Shown here one piece after another: positions 6,789-14,105 of a stretch of 18,510 nucleotides of DNA. Made by a program: the position numbers and the translations under genes. The notes below the pieces were generated by a model. It was not told the origin of the DNA and searched no databases. It worked only from the letters and a program-made list of their open reading frames with translations. The number at the start of each line of letters is the position of its first letter. The first letter of the stretch is position 1. This DNA is from Alphaproteobacteria bacterium (GTDB lineage: Bacteria > Pseudomonadota > Alphaproteobacteria > Rs-D84), in assembly GCA_009782725.1 (NCBI GenBank), contig WRIM01000003.1, positions 1-18,510 of the forward strand. Direction: 5' to 3'.

Positions 6789-6880
6789 GGTCAGCTTGTA
6801 CATGTTTTGGGGTGTGAAGTGTATTGAACATACATGAACACCCCAAAACATGTGCAATGTGATTCGGAAAGGGAAATTAA
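6789..6880. repeat. Conserved-loop hairpin element, copy 1
   Basis: A perfect 16-bp inverted repeat (6800-6815 with 6838-6853) encloses a 22-nt loop (6816-6837) containing AGTGTATTGAACATACATGA. The preceding GGTCAGCTT and the following AATGTGATTCGGAAAGGG...AATTA recur around the second copy at 14106-14197, although the stems differ completely. It lies between convergent genes, and its last bases contain the ftsK stop codon (6877-6879). Confidence 0.85.
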
Positions 6881-9117
6881 AGTATATGTCGTTTATTGTT
6901 GGCGTCGGGGGGCGATACAATACCCTCTGCTTCCATACGTTCGATAAACGTCGCGGCTTTGTTATATCCTACGCCAAGTCTTCTCTGAATATACGAAATC
7001 GTGGGCTTTTTGTCGCGCACGACATATTCTACCGCTTGACGATATGCATCGCCGTCTTTTTCTGCCTTTGACCGCGGCATTCCGGGAATTGCGATTGGGG
7101 CATCTCCGCCAAAACTTGCGCCTGAAAATTCTTCGCCTTCGTTATCGCCTACGCCTTCAACGTATTCTGGCTCGCCTTCGGCCCGAAGGAAATCCGCCAC
7201 GCGATTAATCTCTTTATTTTCTATAAACGCGCCGTGTATGCGGACGGGCACACGCCCGGCTTCAGAGAACAACATGTCGCCGCATGATAATAATTGTTCT
7301 GCGCCCTTTTCGCCCAATGTCGTCATAGAGTCGATATTCGAACGCGCTTGGAATGAAATTCGCGTTGGGAAGTTCGCCTTTATAACACCCGTAATCACGC
7401 TTGTATCAGGACGCTGCGTCGCCATGACCAAATGAATTCCGGCCGCGCGTGCCTTTTGCGCAAGCCGTTGCACGCATGCCTCAACCTCTTTCCGCGCGAC
7501 CGACATCAAATCTGCAACCTCATCAATAATTACAACCAGGTATGGTATGTCGGTAAGGTCGACTTCGCGTTCTTCGAACTCCAACGCGCCCGTTTCTGGG
7601 TCTGTGCCGACCGGCACTTGTTTGGTAATTGTTTTTCCTTTGGCGCGAAGTTCCGCGACAGCTTCGTTATAACCCTCTACATTTTGAACGCCGACGTCTT
7701 TCAGTTTTTTATATCGATCCTCCATTTCGCGCACAGTCCATTTCAATGCGTTAACCGCCTGGCTTGCGTCCGTCACAATCGGGGTCAGCAAGTGCGGAAT
7801 ATCATGCCACAAAGTAAAATCAACGCCTTTGGGGTCAACAATAATCAATTTGCATTCGTCGGGAAGAAAGTGATAAACGACCGACATTATAATCGATTGC
7901 ACGAATACGGATTTGCCCGAACCGGTGCGACCGGCGATAAGGCAGTGCGGCATTTTCGCCAAATCGAAATACACCGGATGACCGCCTATATCGACTCCAA
8001 GCGCCAACGGTAAATGATACCGCGAATTGATAAAGTCCGGATTGGTAATAAGAGATTGGAACCGCACAATCTGCCTGTCCATATTCACCATTTCGACGCC
8101 GACATATTTGGTGCGCGGAATCGGCGCGATGCGAATGCGTTCGGTCGCCATGGCGCGCGTCATGTCTTTGACGGTGTCGGTTATATTTTTGATTCTCATT
8201 CCGTCCGCGGGTTCGAATTCATAAAGCGTTACAATGGGCCCCGGCTTTATCCCCATGACAGAGCCGAATATTCCGTATTGCTCGAAACTGGTCTCCATTG
8301 CGGCGGCCGTGCGCTTTAAATCCGCGGTTACGGCATGTTTATAGAATGCGGACTTTTCCAAAAATTCCGGCGGGGGAAGCTGGTAATCATGTTCCGAGGT
8401 GCGCGCCGCCTTGGCGGGCGCTTTTTTGCTTTGCGCTTTTGATTTTTTTCTTTGCGGTGTCGGGGATTCTTCTTCCTCTTCTTCTTCGTATTCTTCTTCC
8501 TCTTCTTCGTCTTTATTCGGGGCGTCGCGTTCGCGCAGGTGAAGCGCGCTTGCGATGCCGCGCACCGCGTCCGCGATCGCGCGCGCGACCATGCTTATAT
8601 CGCGCCATTTGATGTGAAGCAATAAACCAGCCATGATAAGAAACCCGGAGAGCAAAATAATGCCGACCGCGAACGCGCCCCAATACCCAAGAATGTGCGA
8701 CAAATCGCTATGCACAATCACACCGACAAGGCCCCCCGCGGCAGAGCCCGGAAATAACACGCCAAGCCCGCCCGCGCCAAGCGCGACCGCAATGAACGCG
8801 CGAAGCGCGTTGTATTCGGGACTGGGAAGCCCCCACCCAAAAGTCATAACGGCGCCAATGCGCGAAAGATAAAGAAAAGCGAAGAATATCGGGATTGAAC
8901 CGATTCCGTAAACAAGAAACGAAATTATATTTCCAATCAAAGACTGGCGCCCCGCGTCGGACGCCGACATAAAGCCAGTCAGCCATGGATTATGACGTAT
9001 CAACGCGAATATAAGCATGACGCCGATACAAAGAAGCGCGACGCCAAAAGCACGCGACGCGAAAGATTTCAGCGCATTCGACAGTGATTCGGGTAAAAAT
9101 CTTGTTGATTGAGGCAT
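6877..9117 (-). CDS. ftsK: DNA translocase FtsK
   Basis: The 746-residue protein has FtsK architecture. An N-terminal membrane part (helices between about 21 and 169) anchors it at the division septum. A short Glu-rich then Lys-rich linker (about 203-240) follows. The motor has Walker A AGRTGSGKS at 395-403 and Walker B VVIIDEVADL at 528-537, with MATQRPDTSVITG downstream. The gamma winged-helix domain (about 688-746: DAYRQAVEYVV...ISYIQRRLGVGYNKA) reads polar sequences on the chromosome. The protein pumps DNA toward the dif site and activates Xer recombination during cell division. ATG at 9117 has no Shine-Dalgarno sequence, because a heptamer-repeat palindrome occupies the 90-nt gap to tatA. 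The linker is much shorter than in E. coli, as is usual in many bacteria. Confidence 0.97.
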   Translation of the reverse strand: MPQSTRFLPESLSNALKSFASRAFGVALLCIGVMLIFALIRHNPWLTGFMSASDAGRQSLIGNIISFLVYGIGSIPIFFAFLYLSRIGAVMTFGWGLPSPEYNALRAFIAVALGAGGLGVLFPGSAAGGLVGVIVHSDLSHILGYWGAFAVGIILLSGFLIMAGLLLHIKWRDISMVARAIADAVRGIASALHLRERDAPNKDEEEEEEYEEEEEEESPTPQRKKSKAQSKKAPAKAARTSEHDYQLPPPEFLEKSAFYKHAVTADLKRTAAAMETSFEQYGIFGSVMGIKPGPIVTLYEFEPADGMRIKNITDTVKDMTRAMATERIRIAPIPRTKYVGVEMVNMDRQIVRFQSLITNPDFINSRYHLPLALGVDIGGHPVYFDLAKMPHCLIAGRTGSGKSVFVQSIIMSVVYHFLPDECKLIIVDPKGVDFTLWHDIPHLLTPIVTDASQAVNALKWTVREMEDRYKKLKDVGVQNVEGYNEAVAELRAKGKTITKQVPVGTDPETGALEFEEREVDLTDIPYLVVIIDEVADLMSVARKEVEACVQRLAQKARAAGIHLVMATQRPDTSVITGVIKANFPTRISFQARSNIDSMTTLGEKGAEQLLSCGDMLFSEAGRVPVRIHGAFIENKEINRVADFLRAEGEPEYVEGVGDNEGEEFSGASFGGDAPIAIPGMPRSKAEKDGDAYRQAVEYVVRDKKPTISYIQRRLGVGYNKAATFIERMEAEGIVSPPDANNKRHIL

Positions 9118-9121
9118 TGGA

Positions 9122-9201
9122 TTTATGAAGTATGATTTATGAAGTATGAAGTATGAAATTTGGAGTGGCTTTCATAATTCATACTTCACACTTCATAAAT
9201 T
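9122..9201. repeat. Heptamer palindrome between tatA and ftsK
   Basis: A left arm (9122-9160) with AAGTATG heptamers faces a right arm (9176-9201) that is largely its reverse complement; 23 of 26 positions match by eye. It fills nearly all of the tatA-ftsK gap. As RNA on the minus strand it would fold into a long AU-rich hairpin just before the ftsK start. Confidence 0.7.
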
Positions 9202-9207
9202 GTTTTA

Positions 9208-9435
9208 TTATTTCTTCTTGGCCGCGGGCTTTTTTGCGGCTTTTTTCACAACGGGCTTTGGTTCGGAAGCTTCTTCTTTTTTCCCTTTTCCCGCTTCCTT
9301 TTTATTGCCCATTTCTTTTTTAAAGACGTTGATTCCTTCGGCAAGGTTTTTCATCATGCTTGGGAACTTTGCGCTTCCAAACAGCACGAACACCAAAACC
9401 AATATTACTATTATTTCCCAAAATCCGAATCTCAT
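9208..9435 (-). CDS. tatA: Sec-independent translocase subunit TatA
   Basis: This 75-residue protein has the TatA/E layout. A short N terminus carries a polar Glu at residue 7. One membrane helix (about 6-19) ends in the conserved FG of FGSAKFP. An amphipathic helix (SMMKNLAEGINVFKKEM) follows, then a Lys/Ala/Pro-rich tail. TatA oligomers form the pore through which folded proteins with twin-arginine signals leave the cytoplasm. AAGGAG lies 6 nt before the ATG and directly follows the stop of the SPOR gene. The pair SPOR-tatA fits alphaproteobacterial gene order, but nagZ, scpA, scpB, tatB and tatC, often found with them, are not in this window. Confidence 0.93.
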   Translation of the reverse strand: MRFGFWEIIVILVLVFVLFGSAKFPSMMKNLAEGINVFKKEMGNKKEAGKGKKEEASEPKPVVKKAAKKPAAKKK

Positions 9436-9445
9436 GATATACTCC

Positions 9446-10156
9446 TTATTTCGTCACGTAACAGTCAAGCCCGTCGGACTTCGCATTGCTGCAGAATCCG
9501 GATGCGTCGTTGCTTGATGAAAATCCGGTGACGCGAAGGCGGTATGTTGTCTTGTTATCCGGTAAAACGGCCGCAAGAACCACAAACGGGCGGCCCATGA
9601 ATAATTCCCGATGCGCGGCCTCTAACTTCTTTTGTCCGGCAAGCGCCGCTTCACGACTGCTGTACGAGCCGAATTGAACCATATACCCGCTTGTCACCGC
9701 GGATGCGGCGGGTTTTGCGGGCGTCGTTGTCGCGCGCGGTTTTGTTGTCGCGGTTGCGGTCGTCGCAGGCTTTGGCGTTGTGGCGGTCGTTGCAGGGCGC
9801 GGTTTTGGCGGCTCTACGGGATTAAACGTTACTTGCTCTCTGTCTTCGACCACGCGCACGGGGGCGCCGGATGTTTCATCGATATTGCCGGGTACGTGGG
9901 CGCCTTCGCCCTCTTCCACGTTCGTCGCAACATAAGGCGGAACATCAAGATTAATCTCGACAGAATCGTCCGAACCCTTGGCCACAACGCGGATTATTAT
10001 ATAAGCGGACAACGCGATAACGACCAAAGCGATGCCGAAAAGCAACCAAGGCCGCTTTGGGCGGACTTCGGATTCCAACGGACTGCCGCATGGCAATTCT
10101 GGCAATTCCGCATCATCGTCCAGATCTAACAATTCCAATTCTTCATCTTTGGCCAT
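9446..10156 (-). CDS. SPOR-domain membrane protein
   Basis: This 236-residue protein has an acidic cytoplasmic N terminus (EELELLDLDDDAELPEL), one membrane helix (about 36-57) and a periplasmic Pro/Thr/Ala linker (110-152). A C-terminal SPOR domain starts near residue 157 (GYMVQFGSYSSREAALAGQKKL) and ends at the stop. SPOR domains bind peptidoglycan glycans stripped of stem peptides and gather at the division site. This fits its place in one operon with ftsK. AAGGAG lies 6-7 nt before the ATG. The promoter has a near-consensus -35 and an extended -10. The last domain contains two cysteines (in FCSNA and DCYV) that could form the disulfide seen in some SPOR domains. Confidence 0.92.
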   Translation of the reverse strand: MAKDEELELLDLDDDAELPELPCGSPLESEVRPKRPWLLFGIALVVIALSAYIIIRVVAKGSDDSVEINLDVPPYVATNVEEGEGAHVPGNIDETSGAPVRVVEDREQVTFNPVEPPKPRPATTATTPKPATTATATTKPRATTTPAKPAASAVTSGYMVQFGSYSSREAALAGQKKLEAAHRELFMGRPFVVLAAVLPDNKTTYRLRVTGFSSSNDASGFCSNAKSDGLDCYVTK

Positions 10157-10182
10157 GTCATACTCCTTGCATTTATAGCGAC

Positions 10183-10210
10183 ATTATATCATAAATATAG
10201 CATATTTCAA
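10183..10210 (-). promoter_or_regulatory. Promoter of the SPOR-tatA-ftsK operon
   Basis: On the minus strand TTGAAA (10210-10205) and TATAAT (10188-10183) are separated by 16 nt, with TGA just before the -10. The leader would be about 20 nt and contains the AAGGAG ribosome site. Confidence 0.7.
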
Positions 10211-10220
10211 AATTGTTTCG

Positions 10221-10793
10221 CTAATTATTTTTATTCTCGTAAACGTACAATACATGCTGGCCCAACATGTCTTTGTGAAGCTTTGTAACGCGCGCAGGCA
10301 CGCGCCCCGGCAATGGAAAGTCCAAAACCAATAATACTTTGAATTTATCCGCGACTTCTTCGACTTGCCTCATCATCGGCGTTAAAAGATAAGCGATGCC
10401 GATATCGAACCCGTCGGATTTCTTTATAAACCGAAAAGCATCCCCGAATACGAATCGAATATTGCGCCGCGGGCAGAATACTTTCGACATCTGCGCGACG
10501 ACATACGGCATCGGCATGCATTCTATGCCGACAACCGACATCTTTGGAAAACGCGCCGCTATTTTGCGCGCAAGCCCGCCGTAACAACATCCGATGTCCA
10601 ACACAGATTGCATATCCGAATAATTCCGAGCAATTTCACCCAACACGGCGTCGCGCGAACGTTTACAGCTTGGCACTTCGGGCGCGACTTTGCGAATTTT
10701 TGATATAAAGAAATCGATCCCAAGAAAAAGAAGCCATACGCAACCAATCGCATAGATAATCAATATCGCCAAAAATAAATAAGCCGAAATCAT
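10221..10793 (-). CDS. Membrane-anchored SAM-dependent methyltransferase-like protein (second paralog)
   Basis: The 190-residue protein begins with a membrane helix (about 4-26) and continues with a Rossmann domain. The motif I region is SVLDIGCCYGG (63-73), followed by an acidic strand end (VVGIE) and FGDAFRF, where motif III would lie. A distinctive block (VADKFKVLLVLDFPLPGR) and RVTKLH near the end are shared with the upstream paralog. Motif I has G-x-x-x-G-G rather than the usual GxGxG. The start overlaps the stop of the paralog (ATGA), and no ribosome site of its own is clear, so translation is probably coupled. Substrate unknown; a lipid or envelope substrate would suit the membrane anchor, which is inference. 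Confidence 0.8.
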   Translation of the reverse strand: MISAYLFLAILIIYAIGCVWLLFLGIDFFISKIRKVAPEVPSCKRSRDAVLGEIARNYSDMQSVLDIGCCYGGLARKIAARFPKMSVVGIECMPMPYVVAQMSKVFCPRRNIRFVFGDAFRFIKKSDGFDIGIAYLLTPMMRQVEEVADKFKVLLVLDFPLPGRVPARVTKLHKDMLGQHVLYVYENKNN

Positions 10794-11365
10794 GTATAAA
10801 TATAAAGCATGTGATGCGAGTTAAGGCGAAGCAGTTTGTTTTCAACCGGATGCAACTTTATAACACGCGTGGGCGCGCGCCCAGGCAAAGGAAAATCCAA
10901 AACCAATAATACTTTGAATCTGTCCGCGACCGGCTCGATACACTTCATCACCGGCGTGGTAAGCCACGTAACGCCTATGTCATACCCGTCCGATTTATTA
11001 ATAAATTTCACCGCGTCGCCGAATTTAAAGTTCATATTTTTCGGCCCGCGGAATAATTTCATAAATTTTGAAATCATAAAAGGCGCCGGCATGATTTCAA
11101 CGCCGTCGACCGTTTTGTCGGGATTTGCCAATGCAATCGCGCGGGCAAAACCGCCATAGCACGAACCGATTTCAAGAACGGTTTTATAATCCCCGTAATG
11201 CTCTGCGATTTCTTTGATGACCGCGGCGCGAAGCTTTGCGGGGCTTGCCACTTCGGGCGCGCGCGTTTTATTTCGAAGGTTGGATATGAAATAATCCGTG
11301 CCAAGAAAAAGCATGCCAAGCGCGATAAGGGCGTAAATTATCAAAAGCGAATAAATCAAAAACAT
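10790..11365 (-). CDS. Membrane-anchored SAM-dependent methyltransferase-like protein (first paralog)
   Basis: This 191-residue protein is colinear with its neighbour. It has a membrane helix at about 4-25, TDYFISNLR, TVLEIGSCYGG (62-72) as motif I, VDGVE as the acidic strand end, FGDAVKFINKSDGYDIGV, and VADRFKVLLVLDFPLPGR near the end. ATG at 11365 is chosen because AAAGGA lies 8 nt upstream; an in-frame start at 11398 would add residues without homology to the paralog. The pair looks like a tandem duplication that has since diverged, perhaps to act as a heterodimer or on two substrates. The reaction is inferred from the fold only. Confidence 0.8.
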   Translation of the reverse strand: MFLIYSLLIIYALIALGMLFLGTDYFISNLRNKTRAPEVASPAKLRAAVIKEIAEHYGDYKTVLEIGSCYGGFARAIALANPDKTVDGVEIMPAPFMISKFMKLFRGPKNMNFKFGDAVKFINKSDGYDIGVTWLTTPVMKCIEPVADRFKVLLVLDFPLPGRAPTRVIKLHPVENKLLRLNSHHMLYIYT

Positions 11366-11386
11366 TTCAATTTTCCTTTGACATTT

Positions 11387-11395
11387 AATATAGCA
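11387..11395 (-). promoter_or_regulatory. Extended -10 promoter of the methyltransferase pair
   Basis: The minus strand reads TGCTATATT, a TGN extended -10, giving a start near 11380 and a leader of about 15 nt that contains AAAGGA. It lies divergent from the promoter at 11437. Confidence 0.4.
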
Positions 11396-11436
11396 CAAAA
11401 GGGTTTAAAAATTTATTTTTATTTTGACGGGAATTA

Positions 11437-11445
11437 TGATAGAAT
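11437..11445 (+). promoter_or_regulatory. Extended -10 promoter of the VirB2-like gene
   Basis: TGATAGAAT forms an extended -10. The TTGACG at 11424 is too close (10-nt spacer) to serve as its -35. The transcript would start near 11452, leaving a 25-nt leader with GGGAG. Confidence 0.5.
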
Positions 11446-11476
11446 AACCTTGATATATAACAAAGGGAGACATAGT

Positions 11477-11833
11477 ATGTCATATAAAAGCATATTGAAA
11501 ACACTCGGGTTTGCGGGCGTTGCCGCAATTATCGGCGCGGGCGCGGCGCATGCTGCAAGCGCGGGCGGCGATCCGTGCGTATTGATCGCAAGCCTTGGCG
11601 ATGTATTTAAGACTCTCCGCACATTGGCGTTTGTCGGCGCGATATTCTGCATGGCCGGTTGGGCATGGGGATATATCAGCGCAGGCAAAGTAGACAAATG
11701 GGGCGACGAAGCGAAAACCAAGGGCGTCGCGTTGTTGGTCGGATTCTTCCTGCTTTTCAGCGTGGGCATAATACTTCAATTCTTGCCGGGAATTTCTGGA
11801 TGCCGGGCGGAAATCGAAGCCGCGTTCAGGTAA
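11477..11833 (+). CDS. VirB2/TrbC-like two-helix secreted protein
   Basis: This 118-residue protein has a signal peptide (MSYKSILKTLGFAGVAAIIG..., cleavage near residue 26-27 after AHA). Two membrane helices (about 46-68 and 82-103) flank a charged turn, GKVDKWGDEAKTKG. Single cysteines near residues 34 and 109 flank the helices outside and could pair. This is the layout of VirB2/TrbC pilins of type IV secretion systems, which insert as helical hairpins before pilus assembly. No other VirB gene is in the window, so it would be an orphan. GGGAG lies 7 nt before the ATG at 11477. It is a single-gene unit with its own promoter and a very strong terminator, which fits high expression. Family placement is by layout, not sequence identity. 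Confidence 0.7.
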   Translation: MSYKSILKTLGFAGVAAIIGAGAAHAASAGGDPCVLIASLGDVFKTLRTLAFVGAIFCMAGWAWGYISAGKVDKWGDEAKTKGVALLVGFFLLFSVGIILQFLPGISGCRAEIEAAFR

Positions 11834-11852
11834 GATAATCTATATATTTACA

Positions 11853-11881
11853 AGGGGCGCGTTTTCGCGCCCCTTTTTTTT
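11853..11881 (+). terminator. Strong intrinsic terminator
   Basis: A 9-bp GC-rich stem (AGGGGCGCG with CGCGCCCCT) and a TTTT loop are followed by eight T. It ends the VirB2-like transcript. Confidence 0.92.
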
Positions 11882-11889
11882 GTGAACTA

Positions 11890-11986
11890 TGTAGGGGCGC
11901 ATAATTGCGCCCACATAATTCATCATTTGAAATAAATTTTACGACAAAGAACGAATACCGCATGGGCGCAATTATGCGCCCCTACA
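11890..11986. repeat. TGTAGGGGCG palindrome, copy 1
   Basis: The 24-nt arms at 11890-11913 and 11963-11986 are exact reverse complements, with 49 nt between them. Each arm holds its own small hairpin (GGGCGCA-TAAT-TGCGCCC). It lies in the gap between two convergent transcripts. The outer ends match those of the element inside gltX (16118-16186), and both are preceded by ACTA. Confidence 0.85.
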
Positions 11987-12001
11987 CGGTTCGGATTTAT
12001 A

Positions 12002-12145
12002 TTACCCCGCCGGTTTATTACCGAAATTCGGCGGAACAATCAATTTGTGGTTTTCGGCCACAATCGGTTCTTTCTCGCACCGACTGCAACCGGCCAACGC
12101 GCCAAGCGCAAAAACCAAAGTACAAATCGCAAATATTTTTTTCAT
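12002..12145 (-). CDS. Small lipoprotein, 47 aa (BamF/DUF3035-like tail)
   Basis: A short gene starts at ATG 12145, 21 nt after the thrS stop, with AAAGGA a few bases upstream. The protein begins MKKIFAICTLVFALGALAGC, a textbook lipoprotein signal with lipobox LAGC (Cys at residue 20). About 27 mature residues follow, including HKLIVPPNFGNKP. That L-x-V-P-P-x-F segment resembles the conserved 'LxVPPdf' of DUF3035/BamF lipoproteins in Alphaproteobacteria, but the protein is far shorter than they are. It would be lipidated and probably sent to the outer membrane, using Lnt for its final acylation. It is likely co-transcribed with thrS. The lipoprotein call is firm; the family is tentative. Confidence 0.8.
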   Translation of the reverse strand: MKKIFAICTLVFALGALAGCSRCEKEPIVAENHKLIVPPNFGNKPAG

Positions 12146-12166
12146 ATCGATTCCTTTTTTTAATTC

Positions 12167-13903
12167 TTATTCCGGCATCTTTACAGCATTCGCCATGTCG
12201 ACCGCGAATTCCAGCAATGACACAGTTTCCTGCGCCTCGATGCCAAGACGACGCACGTTTACAGTCTGAGCTGCGGCTTCCTTTTCCCCGACCACGACAA
12301 TTATCGGCGTTTTGGATAATGACAGCTCGCGGATTTTATAATTCACTTTTTCCGCGCGCAAATCGGCCCGGGCATTAACGCCCGCCACGCGCAATTCCGC
12401 AACAACCTGTTTCGCATAGTCGTCATATTTTTCAGAAATCGGCGCAACCACAACCGGTTCCGGAGAAAGCCAAAGCGGCAAATTCCCGGCCGTAGATTCT
12501 AATAAAATTCCATAAAACCGTTCGACCGATCCCAGCATCGCGCGATGAAGCATTACTGGGCGATGTTTTTGTCCGTCTTCCCCGACATAGGTCAAATCGA
12601 ACCGCTCGGGCAAATTCATATCCAATTGCACCGTGCCGCATTGCCAAACGCGCCCCATGGAATCCTTTAAATAGTTATCGATCTTCGGACCATAGAACGC
12701 GGCGTCCGCAGGAGCAAGCTCGTACGGGATATTGTTTTTTTCCAACGCGTTTTGAAGCGCAGCTTCGGCCCTATCCCACGTCGCATCATCTCCTATGCGA
12801 AATTCTGAATCTTTGCGCGTCGCCAATTTCATATTGATATCGACGAATCCGAATTTGGAATAAATGTCTTTTATGAATCGAAGCACTTTTACAACTTCTT
12901 CTTCCAATTGCTCTTCAGTGCAGAATATATGCGCGTCATCTTGGGTAAATTCGCGCACGCGCATAAGGCCGGAAAGTCCGCCCGCCGCCTCGTACCGATG
13001 AACCTTGCCGAATTCCGCCACATACATAGGCAAATCTTTATAAGAAGTCATGCCGTGCCCGAATACCAGCATACCGCCGGGGCAAGACATCGGCTTTACG
13101 CAGAATTGCCGTCCGTCTTCGGTTTTGCCGCTGTAATTATGCTCGCCGTATTTTGCCCAATGGCCCGACTTTTCCCAAAGGCATCTGTCCATAATTCCAG
13201 GCGTGGATATTTCGGAATAGCCGGCAGCCTCTTGACGCATGCGCACATATTCGATTAATTTGCGATATATTTTATATCCTTTGTCGTGCCAAAACACCGC
13301 GCCGGGCGCGCATTCGGGTTCGAAATGGAACAAGTCCATATCTTTGCCAAGCTTGCGATTATCGCGGGCGGCCGCCTCTTCCACCATTTTCAGATGCGCG
13401 GCCAATTCATCGGCGTTTGCGAACGCATCGACATAAATGCGTTGAAGCATTTTGTTTTTTGAATCACCCTTCCAATATGCACCGGCAACCGTTCGGATTT
13501 TAAACCCGTCGCGGGGAAGTTCTTTGGATGATTCAACATGCGGCCCTTTGCATAAATCCACAAAGTCGCGGAATACGTAAAGACTGACCGCTTTTTCACC
13601 GCGCGCCGCCATGTCGGATATCCATTCCAACTTGTACGGCTGGTCTTTGAATATTTCGCGCGCTTCATCAATAGACACATCTTTGTGCACGAATTTCCCG
13701 TCGGATTTGATAAGTTCTTTGGTCGCTTTTTCAATTGCGGCAAAGTCAGCCTCGCTTAACCTGTGCTCAAGGTCAAAGTCGTAATAGAATCCGTTGTCAA
13801 TGGCGGGCCCGCCGCCAAATTTGACGCCCGGAAACAATTTCTGCATCGCCGCCGCCATAACGTGGCTTAGCGAATGGCGTATAATTTCAATATCATATGA
13901 CAT
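12167..13903 (-). CDS. thrS: Threonyl-tRNA synthetase lacking the TGS domain
   Basis: This 578-residue enzyme charges tRNA-Thr. The editing domain starts at once: H10 and H14 (HSLSH) and C118/H122 (DLCKGPH) clear mischarged Ser-tRNA. The class II catalytic core has zinc ligands C274 (MSCPGG), H325 (DDAHIF) and H453 (MLHRAMLGS), motif 2 MRVREFTQDDAH, and motif 3 RPVMLHRAMLGSVERF. The anticodon-binding domain (about 475-578) completes it. The usual N-terminal TGS domain of about 60 residues is absent; the ATG at 13903 begins right at the editing domain and has AAGG 8 nt upstream. TGS-less ThrRS is known in some bacteria. The promoter TTGCGC-17-TATAAT lies about 30 nt upstream. Confidence 0.97.
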   Translation of the reverse strand: MSYDIEIIRHSLSHVMAAAMQKLFPGVKFGGGPAIDNGFYYDFDLEHRLSEADFAAIEKATKELIKSDGKFVHKDVSIDEAREIFKDQPYKLEWISDMAARGEKAVSLYVFRDFVDLCKGPHVESSKELPRDGFKIRTVAGAYWKGDSKNKMLQRIYVDAFANADELAAHLKMVEEAAARDNRKLGKDMDLFHFEPECAPGAVFWHDKGYKIYRKLIEYVRMRQEAAGYSEISTPGIMDRCLWEKSGHWAKYGEHNYSGKTEDGRQFCVKPMSCPGGMLVFGHGMTSYKDLPMYVAEFGKVHRYEAAGGLSGLMRVREFTQDDAHIFCTEEQLEEEVVKVLRFIKDIYSKFGFVDINMKLATRKDSEFRIGDDATWDRAEAALQNALEKNNIPYELAPADAAFYGPKIDNYLKDSMGRVWQCGTVQLDMNLPERFDLTYVGEDGQKHRPVMLHRAMLGSVERFYGILLESTAGNLPLWLSPEPVVVAPISEKYDDYAKQVVAELRVAGVNARADLRAEKVNYKIRELSLSKTPIIVVVGEKEAAAQTVNVRRLGIEAQETVSLLEFAVDMANAVKMPE

Positions 13904-13938
13904 GATAAAACCTTTTTATGTAAAATAATTTTCGATTG

Positions 13939-13967
13939 ATTATAGATATTTCGCGCGAAAAGCGCAA
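13939..13967 (-). promoter_or_regulatory. thrS: Promoter of thrS
   Basis: On the minus strand TTGCGC (13967-13962) and a perfect TATAAT (13944-13939) are separated by 17 nt. Transcription would start near 13932, giving a leader of about 29 nt. That is too short for a T-box or an E. coli-type thrS operator. Confidence 0.7.
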
Positions 13968-13977
13968 TAGAATTCAG

Positions 13978-13991
13978 ACCCCCAAAGGGGT
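13978..13991. repeat. Short hairpin upstream of thrS promoter
   Basis: CCCC-AAA-GGGG with flanking A/T forms a small GC hairpin upstream of the thrS -35. It has no T tract on either side and lies outside the predicted thrS transcript. Its role is unknown. The rest of the 300-base gene-free stretch (13904-14204) holds the thrS promoter and the second conserved-loop hairpin; I see nothing else in it. Confidence 0.4.
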
Positions 13992-14105
13992 TGTCACAGT
14001 CGTCAAAAGAACAAACAATTTCTTCATAATGTAATAATTATAAGACGAAAATCCGCAAAAGTCAAATCGCCCCACGATAAAAAATCAGATATTTCACATT
14101 CGTTA

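Noticed and set aside
8203..8222. GGTTCGAATTC resembling a tRNA T-arm
   Set aside because: It lies within the conserved FtsK coding sequence, and no acceptor, D or anticodon stems surround it.
13904..13935. A T-box or E. coli-style thrS operator
   Set aside because: The predicted leader is only about 29 nt and shows no suitable stem or T-box sequence.
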